From NCBI GenBank assembly GCA_022457155.1, contig JAJGOT010000500.1, positions 556,001 through 620,000 of the forward strand: 64,000 nucleotides of DNA. Direction: 5' to 3'. Origin of the DNA: Cladopsammia gracilis. Taxonomy: Eukaryota > Cnidaria > Anthozoa > Scleractinia > Dendrophylliidae. The notes beneath the pieces were generated by a model. The model had not been told where the DNA came from, searched no databases, and worked only from the letters and a program-made list of their open reading frames with translations. Positions within the stretch are counted from its first letter, which is position 1; each line of letters begins with the position of its first letter. The position numbers and the translations under genes were made by a program. Positions 12,041 through 24,790 of the stretch are shown here, in pieces.

Positions 12041-15000
12041 CTTTCCCTTTTTTTGGCTCGGTAAGAAAGCAAAATCTTCGATTACTTGTTATGCTTTTGT
12101 TGTTTTCATCGGCTTTCGCTTACTATACTTGCAATTGTAAGTTTAAGATATTTTTCCCTAAGATGCCTAGAGTTGAGCAACTCATACTCAAGCTGAAGAC
12201 TCCACTTAGTTTATACAAGACTTGTTCACTCGGCTTTTGTCAAATTTCATTCAAGAGATTCTCAATGTCGGGTTCATCACTGAGGTAAGTCCAGGAATTG
12301 GGATTGTAGTGACCCAGTAGAATGTATAATCTAAACAAATACAAAAGGTCCGGCGGAAAATGTAGTTTGGGAGAATTACTGACAAGCCTTTTCATGGAAG
12401 GTAATAGAAGGGAAATGGTAGTTCAAACCAAAGCATGCTGCGAGTGGAGGTAGCATAGAACTTTCTGCAGAAATTCAACCTGTTTTTTTTTTTTTGGTGC
12501 GGAAACACAGTTTTGTTGTTTTCTCGCGTACTTTTATCTCAATGTTGGATATTGTGAGGCATCTACGAAGCTTTTGTTTGTAAGATCTTAAGAGTTGCGA
12601 GGTTTTGTCGCCAATGTATGGGACAGAAAGCCTCTGTTCTAAGCAACACGCTTTTTTACAACACCATACTATTGTTGAGGGTCGGGGGGGGTCCGGACCC
12701 CCCCACCCCCCTTTCAGACCTGTCTCCCACGTGGGAATAAAATTGTTTTATACGTAGTTGTTTCACTTCCACCAATTGACGGATTGTCAAGTTTTTGACT
12801 TAACAAACGCTTTTCGACTCTCATGAATGCTGGAAATGGCGTTTTAGAGGGTAAAATTGGAAAAATTATCCGGGGACATGCACCCCCCCCCCCCCCCTTT
12901 CAGAAATTCCTGGATCCGCCCCTGCTCGGCATAAATGTTTCAGATTATTGGACAACCCTCTACAACACATGATTAACGACGACCAAACAACATTTTCGGG
13001 TTGCACTTTATTAAGCCTCATACATTAACACATTTAGAATACTCTAACAGATTGAAAACTACATAAGGAATAAACCCACGAAGAATTGGATACGTATCTA
13101 TAAAAGATACTCGGCGGCCAGGAAAAACCTATACAAAAAAACCCGCACAGCAGCGGGACAAAAATCAGGAAACCTGGGTAGGAACCAAGCCCAAAACTCC
13201 GATCGACCCTTCCTACAAAGGTCAACGATGAATTGTAAATAACAATATAACATAAATAAAAGTTAAACTTTCACTGCAAAGGTTATACAAAATTCCTCTT
13301 CCCGCATAAAGATAACACGTGCAAACAATGTCTGCATTCATGAAATAGCTTACAACTCAAAATTCACTCAGAAGCAGAATAAAATCTGGTATATTTATGG
13401 ATTGCCAACCAAACGAGCTTTTGAACAGGCAATGTTCAGTTGAGAGAAATAGTTTGTTCCTGCAATGACGTTATGAATTTGTTATTTCTTTTTCAACTGA
13501 TATGGCCACATTATGTCTATCTTGTAAAGAATTCAGATATACGTCTGTTATGTTAATTAGTAACTAGCCTACCTTTTGGTAATACTTTGATGATCCCATA
13601 CATAACTTTTCTAGAAAAGGATTAATGTAAAAGCTTTATGCACTGTCCAACGTCGTAAGCAACTTGGACAAAACTTTATTATTTTCCAGCAATTTATTTC
13701 CCACAATTTCTTCGGGTCTGGAAACTAATTTAGAGATTTCCATAGTTTACCATAATTGTTACAGTCAAACCTTTAACGGCCCCTGCTCATCCAATCTGCT
13801 TTGCGCGCTTGTGTTTTTGTTTTGAACCGGTTCAATTGTTCAATGTAGCGTTGATTGGCTGGCACGTCGATTTTTCGATTTTCCGTCTGTGCTAAAATCA
13901 GCCCGGTCGCGCATAGCAGATTGGGTGAACATAGGCATTTAAGCGGGGATCTAGCCTCAGGGAATGCGTGTCCACTTAATACAGGGTGTACTCTTAAAAC
14001 CTGTTCCCATAGAAAACGTCATAGATGATTCCAAATATCATTCTAATGAACGTTTTAAGTTATCGTTCACCTAAACAGGGCGTTTCTGTTCATAATTCCT
14101 TTAATTGAAAGTGAAAAACTGATCAAATTATTATATGGAAAGATTATTTCGCACGATCAAACAAGAAAAAATAAGTCAGTCTTGACAATCAGTTTGTAGC
14201 AAGTTATTAACTTTGTAGTTTGATGACAAACGACAAATTCTCCTATTCATGGTAACGAGAATAATCCAACAAAAACTCAATCAGTCGTTTTGCCAATGTG
14301 AAAAAAGTACATACCAACTGGTAGGTAATATTAGAAGAATGGCATTTAATTTTATTACTAATGATTACATTGCTACACGATATTGATGTGAAACTTCGAC
14401 CGCAAAATTTGGAAATGCTTATGTCCTGTGCAATCACAACAACTCAATGGACTAATACCAAGTGGAACCATATTACTTTGGTGGCCATCTAAAATTGTTG
14501 CGCTAAAAATCAAAGACAATTCTCATACAAGGTTTGGTTTACTGTTTGGAGCAGTTTCTGTTGCAATGGTCGCGTAGCAATGAAATCTGTGAAATCTTAC
14601 ACCTGTGAAGTTAATTATTCATTTTCAAAAGTATATTATTTTGCTCCCTTGTCCTCTTCCGTTATTTCTCCTGCGTTGGGATCGCTTGCAGCATCTTATC
14701 TATTATTTGCACCAGCAGTGTCTCCATTACCAGCAACAGCAGCCTCATCACCCTCACTCCTCCATCGTTTCATTGTTATCAATATATTCAAAATCAGCAA
14801 ACATGGGAACCTATAGAGCCTGGTAAATAAAATGCAAAATATGATTGAACTGTTTTACGCAACACAACTAAACTGAACCGGCCAAATGCCGCTGGAAAGT
14901 AAAACCATGATGAAAATAAATACACCTTTGGTAAATTACTAACTCACCACTGGGTATACAAAGGACTCGCCATTAATGGAACCGTGATCATCCACAAAGG

Positions 15001-15617
15001 TTAAGCTCATTATCGCAACAGTCCACCACCGAAAAAAGGAAAACAAAACACTATGTATCAGTAAAACAACAAGTAACAACAAAATTGAATACGTTTTACA
15101 CAAGAGAATATCAATTCATACTGATTGAACAAAACAGATCCACATGTGTAGCTGTAATGAGTGGAGTAGTGAATTTCATCATTGCAAATTTGATTTCATT
15201 ACTTGTTTGCATAGTCTGTGCTCCAGATGACTCAATAAAAACTTATATTAAACCTTTAATGGGTTCACACACCAGGCAGATGAGAATTTGACATGTTTTG
15301 CGATATGTACATACTCTGTGTTCAAATGACGGCATTTGCAATTCCAACTATTTTTCTATTCCTTTCTCCTCGCCATTACTCAGCTTCCCAATCCTTCCAG
15401 AATACAAGACACTGGCCAGGTGTTTTGGTATTCTAAGGAAGTTTAAAAAGCGTTGAAGAAAAAGAAACAAAAGTATCTAAAGAACACATTTTTGAAAGAA
15501 GAAACAAACTCAAATTTGCCGTAGAGAATGACCCCTCAAATGACCCCGTTAAAAAGGTAAATAATTCACTCTTGGGAGGAACACTTGACCCATGTGTACA
15601 AAGGTACATTCAGGAGT
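12041..15617. other. interior of the 13.3 kb element, no gene recognised
   Basis: Only short open frames occur. One at 12019-12282 ends in a good donor (GAG|GTAAGT) after a hydrophobic stretch, but has no recognisable family. C- or G-runs at 12685-12720 and 12880-12900 border a sequence ending TGGATCCGCCCCTG, typical of dispersed repeat edges. 13763-13996 resembles the dispersed CAGTCAAACCT / CTTAATACAGG repeat also seen at 50.85 and 59.7 kb. Confidence 0.45.
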
Positions 15618-18540
15618 GGGTCCCCTTGGGAGGAAAACTGTATTTACCTACAAATGATCCAAGCCTAGCCGAGCTCGAGCCCCACCTGTCCTTACAGACC
15701 AGCCGAACTCAAGCCCCACCTGCCCATCACATTTGCCCCTGGGATTTGGACCCCTTGGGTGGAAAACTGTATTTACCTACAAATGATCCAAGCCTAGCCG
15801 AGCTCAAGCCCCACCTGTCCTTACAGACCAGCCGAACTCAAGCCCCACCTGCCCATCACATTTGCCCCTGGGATTTGGACCCCTTGGGTGGAAAACTGTA
15901 TTTACCTACAAATGATCCAAGCCTAGCCGAGCTCAAGCCCCACCTGTCCTTACAGACCAGCCGAACTCAAGCCCCACCTGCCCATCACATTTGCCCCTGG
16001 GATTTGGACCCCTTGGGTGGAAAACTGTATTTACCCACAAATGATCCAAGCCTAGCCGAGCTCAAGCCCCACCTGTCCTTACAGACCAGCCGAACTCAAG
16101 CCCCACCTGCCCATCAGATTTGCCCCTGGGATATGGACCCCTTGGGAGGAACACTTTATTTACCTACAAATGATCCAAGCCTAGCCGAGCTCAAGCCCCA
16201 CCTGTCCTTACAGACCAGCCGAACTCAAGCCCCACCTTCCCATCACATTTGCTCCTGGGATTTGGACCCCTTGGGAGGAAAACTGTATATACCCACAAAT
16301 GATCCAAACCTAACCGAGCTCAAGCCCCACCTGTCCTTACAGACCAGCCGAACTCAAGCCCCACCTGCCCATCACATTTGCCGCTAGATTTGGACCCCTT
16401 GGGAGGAACACTTTATTTACCTACAAATGATCCAAGCCTAGCCGAGCTCAAGCCCCACCTGTCCTTACAGACCAGCCGAACTCAAGCCCCACCTGCCCAT
16501 CACATTTGCCCCTGGGATTTGGACCCCTTGGGAGGAACACTTTATTTACCTACAAATGATCCAAGCCTAGCCGAGCTCAAGCCCCACCTGTCCTTACAGA
16601 CCAGCCGAACTCAAGCCCCACCTGCCCATCACATTTGCCCCTGGGATTTGGACCCCTTGGGAGGAACACTTTATTTACCCACAAATGATCCAAGCCTAGC
16701 CGAACTCAAGCCCCACCTGCCTATCACATTTGCCCCTGGGATTTGGACCCCTTGGGTGGAAAACTGTATTTACCTACAAATGATCCAAGCCTAGCCGAGC
16801 TCAAGCCCCACCTGTCCTTACAGACCAGCCGAACTCAAGCCCCACCTGCCCATCACATTTGCCCCTGGGATTTGGACCCCTTGGGTGGAAAACTGTATTT
16901 ACCCACAAATGATCCAAACCTAACCGAGCTCAAGCCCCACCTGTCCTTACAGACCAGCCGAACTCAAGCCCCACCTGCCCATCACATTTGCCGCTAGATT
17001 TGGACCCCTTGGGAGGAACACTTTATTTACCTACAAATGATCCAAGCCTAGCCGAGCTCAAGCCCCACCTGTCCTTACAGACCAGCCGAACTCAAGCCCC
17101 ACCTGCCCATCACATTTGCCCCTGGGATTTGGACCCCTTGGGAGGAACACTTTATTTACCTACAAATGATCCAAGCCTAGCCGAGCTCAAGCCCCACCTG
17201 TCCTTACAGACCAGCCGAACTCAAGCCCCACCTGCCCATCACATTTGCCCCTGGGATTTGGACCCCTTGGGAGGAACACTTTATTTACCCACAAATGATC
17301 CAAGCCTAGCCGAACTCAAGCCCCACCTGCCTATCACATTTGCCCCTGGGATTTGGACCCCTTGGGTGGAAAACTGTATTTACCTACAAATGATCCAAGC
17401 CTAGCCGAGCTCAAGCCCCACCTGTCCTTACAGACCAGCCGAACTCAAGCCCCACCTGCCCATCACATTTGCCCCTGGGATTTGGACCCCTTGGGTGGAA
17501 AACTGTATTTACCCACAAATGATCCAAGCCTAGCCGAGCTCAAGCCCCACCTGTCCTTACAGACCAGCCGAACTCAAGCCCCACCTGCCCATCACATTTG
17601 CCCCTGGGATTTGGACCCCTTGGGAGGAACACTTTATGTACCTACAAATGATCCAAGCCTAGCCGAGCTCAAGCCCCACCTGTCCTTACAGACCAGCCGA
17701 ACTCAAGCCCCACCTGCCCATCACATTTGCCCCTGGGATTTGGACCCCTTGGGAGGAACACTTTATTTACCCACAAATGATCCAAGCCTAGCCGAACTCA
17801 AGCCCCACCTGCCCATCACATTTGCCCCTGGGATTTGGACCCCCTGGGTGGAAAACTGTATATACCCACAAATGATCCAAACCTAGCCGAGCTCGAGCCC
17901 CACCTGTCCTTACAGACCAGCCGAACTCAAGCCCCACCTGCCCATCACATTTGCCCCTGGGATTTGGACCCCTTGGGAGGAAAACTGTATATACCCACAA
18001 ATGATCCAAGCCTAGCCGAGCTCCAGCCCCACCTGTCCTTACAGACCAGCCAAAATCAAGCCCCACCTGCCCATCACGTTTGCCCCTGGGATTTGTACCC
18101 CTTGGGAGGAAAACTGTATTTGCCCACAAATGATCCAAGCCTAGCCGAACTCAAGCCCCACCTGCCAATCACATTTGCCCCTGGGATTTTGACCCCTTGG
18201 GGGGAAAACTGTATTTACCCACAAATGATCCAAGCCTAGCTGAGCTCAAGCCCCACCTGTCCATCGCATTTGCCCTTGGGAGTTGGACCTCGTGATGAAA
18301 ACTACAGTATAGTCACCCACAAATGACCCTAATCTGAAGTCAAACCCCACCGGCCTTTGCAGACTAGCCGAGGTTAAGTCCCACCCACCACATTTGCACC
18401 TGGGAGTTGGTTCTCTTGGGATGAAAACAATATTTACCCACAAATGCTCCAAGCATTAGCTGAGCTCAAGACCCACCTGCCTTTGCAGACTAGCAGAGCT
18501 CAAGTCCCACCTGCCCATCACATTTGCACCTGGGAGTTAT
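15618..18540 (+). repeat. 129-bp satellite with a 43-codon unit
   Basis: Units start at GGACCCCTTGGG, for example at 15748, 15877, 16392, 16521 and 16650, with a 129-base period. A 95-base variant lacks 34 bases (16650-16744 and its copy 610 bases on). A 128-base variant carries GCCGCTAG. A block is repeated at a 610-base distance (129+129+95+129+128), so there is higher-order structure. Because 129 is divisible by 3, most units stay open and read LGGKLYLPTNDPSLAEL and so on. Units decay after about 18240. I see no promoter, intron or known domain, and do not call it a gene. Confidence 0.85.
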
Positions 18541-18606
18541 TATTATATGGGGCTTACAGGAAAAACATACATTAACCTAAAATTGATCCAGTGGAACACA
18601 AGTTTA

Positions 18607-18783
18607 ATGAATGGGGTTAGTTTCTAGAGAAACTGTGGTGCTGCGTCGGTGGGGGTGAAGCACAAGAATTTGGTTTTATCGACTGAGTCGATAAAGTAAA
18701 TTAGCCACCGTAAAAAGCTTTCTTGAATCTTTTTACGGTGGCTAATTTACTTTATCGACTCAGTCGATAAAACCAAATTCTTG
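18607..18783. mobile_element. inverted-dimer insertion with 13-bp target duplication
   Basis: The arms at 18663-18717 and 18729-18783 are perfect 55-base inverted copies around an 11-base loop. Each arm itself contains the dyad TTTATCGACT(G/C)AGTCGATAAA. The single-copy head (18607-18662, with TTTCTAGAGAAACTGTGGTG) precedes the left arm. AACACAAGTTTAA flanks both sides (18594-18606 and 18784-18796). This shape fits target-primed reverse transcription with inversion, as in twin priming. I do not know the parent element. Confidence 0.7.
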
Positions 18784-18826
18784 AACACAAGTTTAACCTG
18801 TCAATTACATAAACTTTGAGTGTGGG

Positions 18827-19728
18827 ACCCTTTAGCCTGCAAATACAGCCATTTCTCATCACTCCAGGCAGCTAGGGGCGTTCGCACGAGAGAGCGTCTG
18901 CGATTTACTTTGAGAAATTCCATACTGATGATGTAAATCATCTGTCCCTAATCTCCTATAATTATAATAATGTGCATGCAGTGAAACCAAATGAAATGAA
19001 CGGTGTTTTTACAGTTTAGCCCTGATCAGTATGTCTTTTAAAGATCTACCCCTTTCATATTAAATAAGGGATGATTCTTTATAGACCTGTCTAAGCAAAA
19101 CGTTGTGATTCATTTGTCCATAAGGATGTAGGCACACAGGGTTGTATTGTGTTACAAAGGATAACATTTCCTTGCGCGCTTTCATTTTTTAGTGCATTGG
19201 ATTTTTATTTCTGTTTCTATCATTGCTGTTAAAATATTAGCAAAAGAAACTGCCATTTTTGTTGCCGGCCAGTGCGGTGCCATGAGTCTGAAGGTAGTCT
19301 TTCTGCTGAAAGCAGACTGATGATGATCATTCATCCACACGTGCACGAGTGGCGCTGTTTGAAATATCAGTGGCTTGCCATATCCGGTCAGAAAATTGAC
19401 AAAAAACAGAAAACCTTTTCACAGCAGATAAAACTATAAAGAGTCTGAAACTGACATGCTTGTAATGTCAAAACATTAAACATAGGTCAAATAGATTGAA
19501 CACAGAGTGGAACATTATATAAACAACAGACAAGTTTAATCCTCACAACTGGCAATTGAGTCACAGCACAGCATAATTTAAAGCATAATTATGAAAAATT
19601 ATCAAGTTGACCAATCAGCGCTCCTGTCTTGATGCGGGACAGATTTACATCATCAGCATGGACTTTCTCAATCGTAAATCCCTAGCGGTCGGGAGCAATG
19701 AGAGGTGGCTGTATTCGCAGGCTAGGGA
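18827..19728. mobile_element. MITE, about 0.9 kb
   Basis: GGGACCCTTTAGCCTGC with AATACAGCCATTTCTCAT at the left is inverted at the right (GGCTGTATTCGCAGGCTAGG). Both arms also share CTGATGATGTAAATC, so the inverted ends span roughly 100-130 bases with mismatches. No coding sequence lies between. It is nested in the 13.3 kb element. Confidence 0.65.
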
Positions 19729-20699
19729 CCCTTGGGAGAGGAAACCATACCCTTAACTGATTCAAACCCTCAATCAGTTGATCACCTTAACCCTGAGAGT
19801 AGGATGCCTTGTTGGGAGAAAAAATACATTAACCAATAATTGGCATTTTTATCATAAATGTACATGTAATTCAGTGCACACTCCGTCTAAATTACAGATA
19901 TCAATTTCTAATTATATAGAAATAGAAGCTAGTTCATTGTGAATCTCTGTTCCACATACAGGTAAAATTGAAAAGAACAATGAACAATAAAAGTAATATT
20001 AACTTACAGTAGAATTGAAGACTTTGTATGCTTCTTGTGAGGTCTGTAAATTCAACAGCAGTATGATTATATGCTTTTAAATTTTCTTGTTCACCTTCAG
20101 ATATGGTATTCATGAACAGAACCAAATTTATGCCCTGGACAGAAATTTATTTCCAATTGACATGCACATTAGTCATGTATATTATACATGTACATCAAGA
20201 TTATAAATGTAAATATATATCAATGAATTGAATTACTCACCAATTTGGATGTAAATACCATCTCATCTTATTGCACAAGGGCAGTATCATTCTCTGCACT
20301 TGAAACTTGCTTTATTCTTTTTTAACTCTCAAGCTCTTTTGACAGGGAAAGAGACTGGTAAGAATGGACTTCTTATCTGTTTTAATAACCAAAACAAGGA
20401 GAATTATTTTCACTTACCATAAAATATTTTAAACCAATACCAAACTATCAGCTGGTATTGAAAGGTTATTGAAAGGTTAGTGGGGTCATGTGACATTTAA
20501 GCAGAGTGTGGTGGGTATCCATGGGAACCATGTGATTACCAACCACCTAGCACCCTCACACTGATAATATTAGTGGAAATAAAGGAGTACATACAGCTGT
20601 ACCTATACTCACGTAAAGGGTAGGAGGGACTGGGGGGAGGGGAGAGGCAAGCATGGAACAGGATACTGGTAATAACTAGTGGAAAGCAAGACAAAAGGC
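19729..20699. other. non-coding stretch before the LINE
   Basis: No gene, RNA or clear repeat was recognised. It is AT-rich and lies inside the 13.3 kb TIR element. Confidence 0.4.
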
Positions 20700-20708
20700 A
20701 ACTATCCT

Positions 20709-22654
20709 ACAGAATAACAGAATAGTTAAATTATCGCAATACGCAGATGACACTACAGCTATCCTCGCCAACGCACATTCAGTAAGTAACCTGTTCGCAT
20801 TGCTCTCCCGATTTGAAAGATGTGCGGGACTAAAGATAAATGTATCAAAATCCGAAATGTTGTGGCTTGGCTCAATGAGACATAGAAAAGACGGAATTTT
20901 AAATCTTCAAATAAAAGATGAACCTGTTTACGCCTTAGGCACGCACTTCTCGTATGATGACAATATATTGAACCAGCGAAACTTTTTCGACAAGCAGACA
21001 AAATTGCAGAAAACTTTAAATTTTTGGTCTCAACGAGATATCTCTGTTTATGGAAGAATAAATATTGTCAAAACATTAGCCCTTTCAAAAATCATTTTCG
21101 TCTGTAGTTCCATGGAAACACCACCTCACTTCGCTGAAGAAGTGAACAGAATGATGTTTGACTTTATATGGAATCATAAACCTGCGAAAATCAAAAAGTC
21201 AACTTTGATAAAATCTAAGAAAGAAGGTGGCTTAGAGATGAAAGACTTTGTCGTCTTTGACAAAGCGTTAAAACTGAACTGGGTAAACCGTCTATCTTCA
21301 GACCACGACGCTCCATGGAGATATATTCCAATCTCTCTCCTAGCTAATGTCGGTGGCGCCTTTTTATTTCAATGTAATTATGACCTTAAGCTTCTTTGCA
21401 TAAGTGAACGCCTCCCGAGATTTTACAAAGATGTCATCGCCTTTTGGCAGAAAATTGCTGCGACCTGTCCTCAAAACAAACCTGAAGTGTTAGATCAAGT
21501 AATCTGGAACAATAGGTTTTTAATTGTTAATAAAAAATCGATATACTTTCCACACTGGCATCAAGCCGGAATTATTCACATTTCAGACTTATTTGATGCA
21601 GAAAGGAACTGCTTTCTATCTTTTAATTCCCTTTGTGAAAAATGTAACACAACGTTCAATTTTCTACAGTATTACAGCATCCTCTCTGCTATCCCTCATT
21701 CCTGGAAAAAACTATTAAAGTCAAACGACCTACCACACATTGTACCCCTTGTTTCAATTAGTGACTCGTTGACATGCAAAGCTCTCTATGAAAAACTACT
21801 ATCTTTGGAAAAGTTACCTCCTCCCACGGCAGAAAAGAAACTTATAGAACATGGATTAGAAAAGAATAATCTGAGTAAGGTTTACCTTTTACCCTTTAAT
21901 GTTACAAAAGAAACTAAAATGATGATGTTCCAGTACAAGATCATTCATCGCAATGTACCTACGAATAGCTTATTACATAAAATGAAGAAGGTCGACTCTC
22001 CAAATTGTCCTTTTTGCCCTTCTGAGATCCACACTATCTGGCACTTGTTTATAGAATGCACGCAAGCTAGCTCTTTCTGGGTCGAATTCCAAGACTGGTA
22101 TAGTGCCCACAGTCGAAAAAAGGTCCATCTTTCGAACTTGGATGTTTTATACGGTATATTTTGCTCTTCTCGCTACTGTTTAGCCCTAAATCATCTTATC
22201 ATTATAGGAAAATACTATTTATACGTCAAAGCCGGTGCCAAAGATAAATTTCAGTTTAGCGAATTTATATCTTTAGTTCGTGACAAATTAATGTTAGAAA
22301 AATACATTGCAATCAAATCAGATGAACAAGATAAATATATTTAAATAATGGGACTTTTTACAAAACATTTAGTTCCCTTTGCTTTATCATTCATTTTTCT
22401 TTCTATATGTTATAAAGCAGGACAAATATTTCGAACTGTTAGTGTCGTATTGCTAGTATTATTAGTTTTACAAGGTTGTCTAAGTATTGTTTCTATTATT
22501 TGTACTGTTAGCGTTGTATTGCTAGTATTATTAGTTTTACAAAGTAACGTAAGTCTGTACTGTCAATAACTAACTTTTGTTTTGTTAGTTGTAGTGTAAG
22601 TTAGTTTGTACTGTTTGTATCTATAAGGAGTAAATGTAAATAAACATGCATCTA

Positions 22655-22683
<29 letters not shown>
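20709..22683 (+). mobile_element. 5'-truncated Tx1/L1-like LINE
   Basis: The element starts inside the reverse transcriptase domain just before the catalytic YADD motif and ends in an A run (about 22658-22683). A 9-base target duplication AACTATCCT lies at 20700-20708 and 22684-22692. The 3' UTR (22348-22657) contains a partly duplicated segment with GTATTGCTAGTATTATTAG twice, near 22449 and 22515. The clean ends and open frame indicate a fairly recent, dead-on-arrival insertion into the 13.3 kb element. Confidence 0.9.
20710..22344 (+). pseudogene. LINE ORF2 fragment: end of reverse transcriptase plus C-terminal region
   Basis: The frame is open from the truncation point and reads SQYADDTTAILA at 20734-20769, the reverse transcriptase catalytic motif. 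GLKINVSKSEMLW, then ISVYGRINIVKTLALSK and FDFIWNHKPAKIKK follow, in the order usual for Tx1/L1-type elements. The C-terminal part has CPFCPSEIHTIWHLFIEC, the zinc-binding zf-RVT-like cysteine/histidine motif. The endonuclease and most of the reverse transcriptase palm are missing, so the product cannot be an active retrotransposase. The first ATG (20800) is internal and not a true start. Confidence 0.9.
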
Positions 22684-22687
<4 letters not shown>

Positions 22688-22692
22688 ATCCT

Positions 22693-24790
22693 GGAAAATA
22701 AACATGCGAGCTGTAAAACACCCTGCTAATTTACATAGCCAACCCACAAGGACCACTGAGCACTATTGTCTCAAGTTTAACCTTTGCCTTAATTGCCGGT
22801 ACATTTAGCCAAATAAAACAAACAACATTCCTTGTTGAAGTTCTAACAAAAAAACTTTTATCCCACAGAAATTCATAACAAGTATTTTTGTTTGCACATA
22901 CATGTATTCTCCAATCAATCACTTAAAAATTTTAATTCACTTTGCATTTAATAAATCATGAGAAATACAAATGTATATCAGCATTATCTACTTGAACAGC
23001 AGATTTCAAGCATTTTTCAATGTAGACCTTTGGGTTGCAGCAGGCACCAAGACAGTGGCTCAGCAATGGTTGTTTAACTAAGAGAAAAATATATTTCCAA
23101 CTTCTATGACTTTCTTTATGACTTAAATAGTCAAAAAAAAAAATTTTTTTTAACTTTTTTTAGCCTTGTAGCCTTCTAAATAGTATTTTAAATCTTAAAG
23201 GGAAGGTAATAAGGTTCAACACATGTGCGCAGATTAAAATGCTTTATTTGCTTTCTTACCAATGTGATACATAGGTTGTTCTGGCCACTTAAAAAGGCTA
23301 TGTTGCAAGGTTTCACCTAATTATAGTAACTTTAATTCACACTTTTAGCTGTAAAAATTCTTTTGTTCACTGAGAAAAACAGTACTCGAAAATTATGGAA
23401 CCAGTGGTTACATACACAAGAGCTATTGCTTGTTTTGATTTAAACTCTTTTCTCGAGCAAAACAAAATCAGAAAAATGTTAGGTTTGTCTGTGGCGGTAA
23501 AGTACAAAGCGGAGACTCTGGTACCACGTTAATATGCAGAAATGTACTATATTTAGCCAACACAGAAGAAGAACCTTCGTCCATGACATTCCATGGTCAG
23601 CTGATTTCTATCGCTGCCTGTACATATTGAGATATTTAGCCGTACGATTTCAGAATCGTAAAAATAACTGGGCCAAATTCAAGACAAATAGATTATTAAC
23701 ATAATTACCGGAATCTGAAAAATTTGAGACCATTTGGTGAACACAGCACCGCAGGATTGAATGGATTCAACGATTATGGCGTAAACTTGAAAAACAGCCA
23801 CCGGACATTTTTAAAGATTGTAGCTTGCGTGACACCTCGCAGCATAGCCCCTTTAAGGCCAGAACAACCTAGAAATTCTAGTTATTTTATTCATGTTAAC
23901 ACACCTAATTACCTATTATATTTTATATTATATTTATTTTTTTATTATATTTTGCCTTCTTGTAAAATATCATTACATGATTATGACTCTGTAATAGAGC
24001 CGAAATATTGCAAGTTTCAATTATCTTGTAATTTATATAAACTAAAACTACAATGATATCAATTATCGGCCTTGCTTTCTTCATTTTCCAACGGGGAATT
24101 GAGTTAATTATTGACTTTGATTTATTAAGTTGCGTAACTTTTCGTATCATGTTCGCGCCCCCACGCGTTCAGCTTTTGCGGGATTACAGAAAAATTTATA
24201 GATCCATTGGTGCCTTTATACTGATTTGCATCTCATCGAATAACTTAAAATTATGTGATAATGTACCCAATACTGAAATCAAATGAAGCAAAAATAGGTC
24301 AAGAGCGGGTCAAGCGGTTAACTACTGAACCACTGTGAACCACAACAAACAGACAAAGCGATCAGTCATGCATACCGCTTGAAACAAAAGCAAACCACTT
24401 TCAATGCATAGACCAAAACACGCTTAAATCAAATGATATCTAACTGAACTTTAGTATCAATTGTAATCAAGTAGCGATTTCGCTTACCTTTTCTCGCGTT
24501 ATTGGCAAAGGAACAGAAGTGAAAAGGTCGAGTATTCCACCACGTGCGCTCCCTCTCCAAGCCGCTTAATGGCTGATTACGCCGCGGGGCGTAATGGGAT
24601 ACATCATCAAAGTCATCCCCAGGGCCTTGTCCGTGTTCAACGACAAGGCCGCCGAAATGCTCCAAGCATCGTTTTCAGAGGTTTTTTCAAACGATTGGCA
24701 GCCGTATATTTCTTTTTTTGCAATCTATGACCGTGGTTCAAACGAAACGAAGACATTTACTTATATTTCACGTGTCAGAATAGTCCAAGA
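22693..24790. other. interior of the 13.3 kb element, right side
   Basis: No recognisable gene. A 110-codon frame near 23724 and a frame running from 24594 into the terminal repeat have no family resemblance. The second is open partly because the terminal array has a regular period. Confidence 0.45.

Noticed and set aside
15572..18239. Open frames up to 271 codons made of a 43-residue repeat
   Set aside because: The unit is a DNA satellite with frame-shifting variants (95 and 128 bases) and in-frame stops. I list it as a repeat, with a test in the findings.
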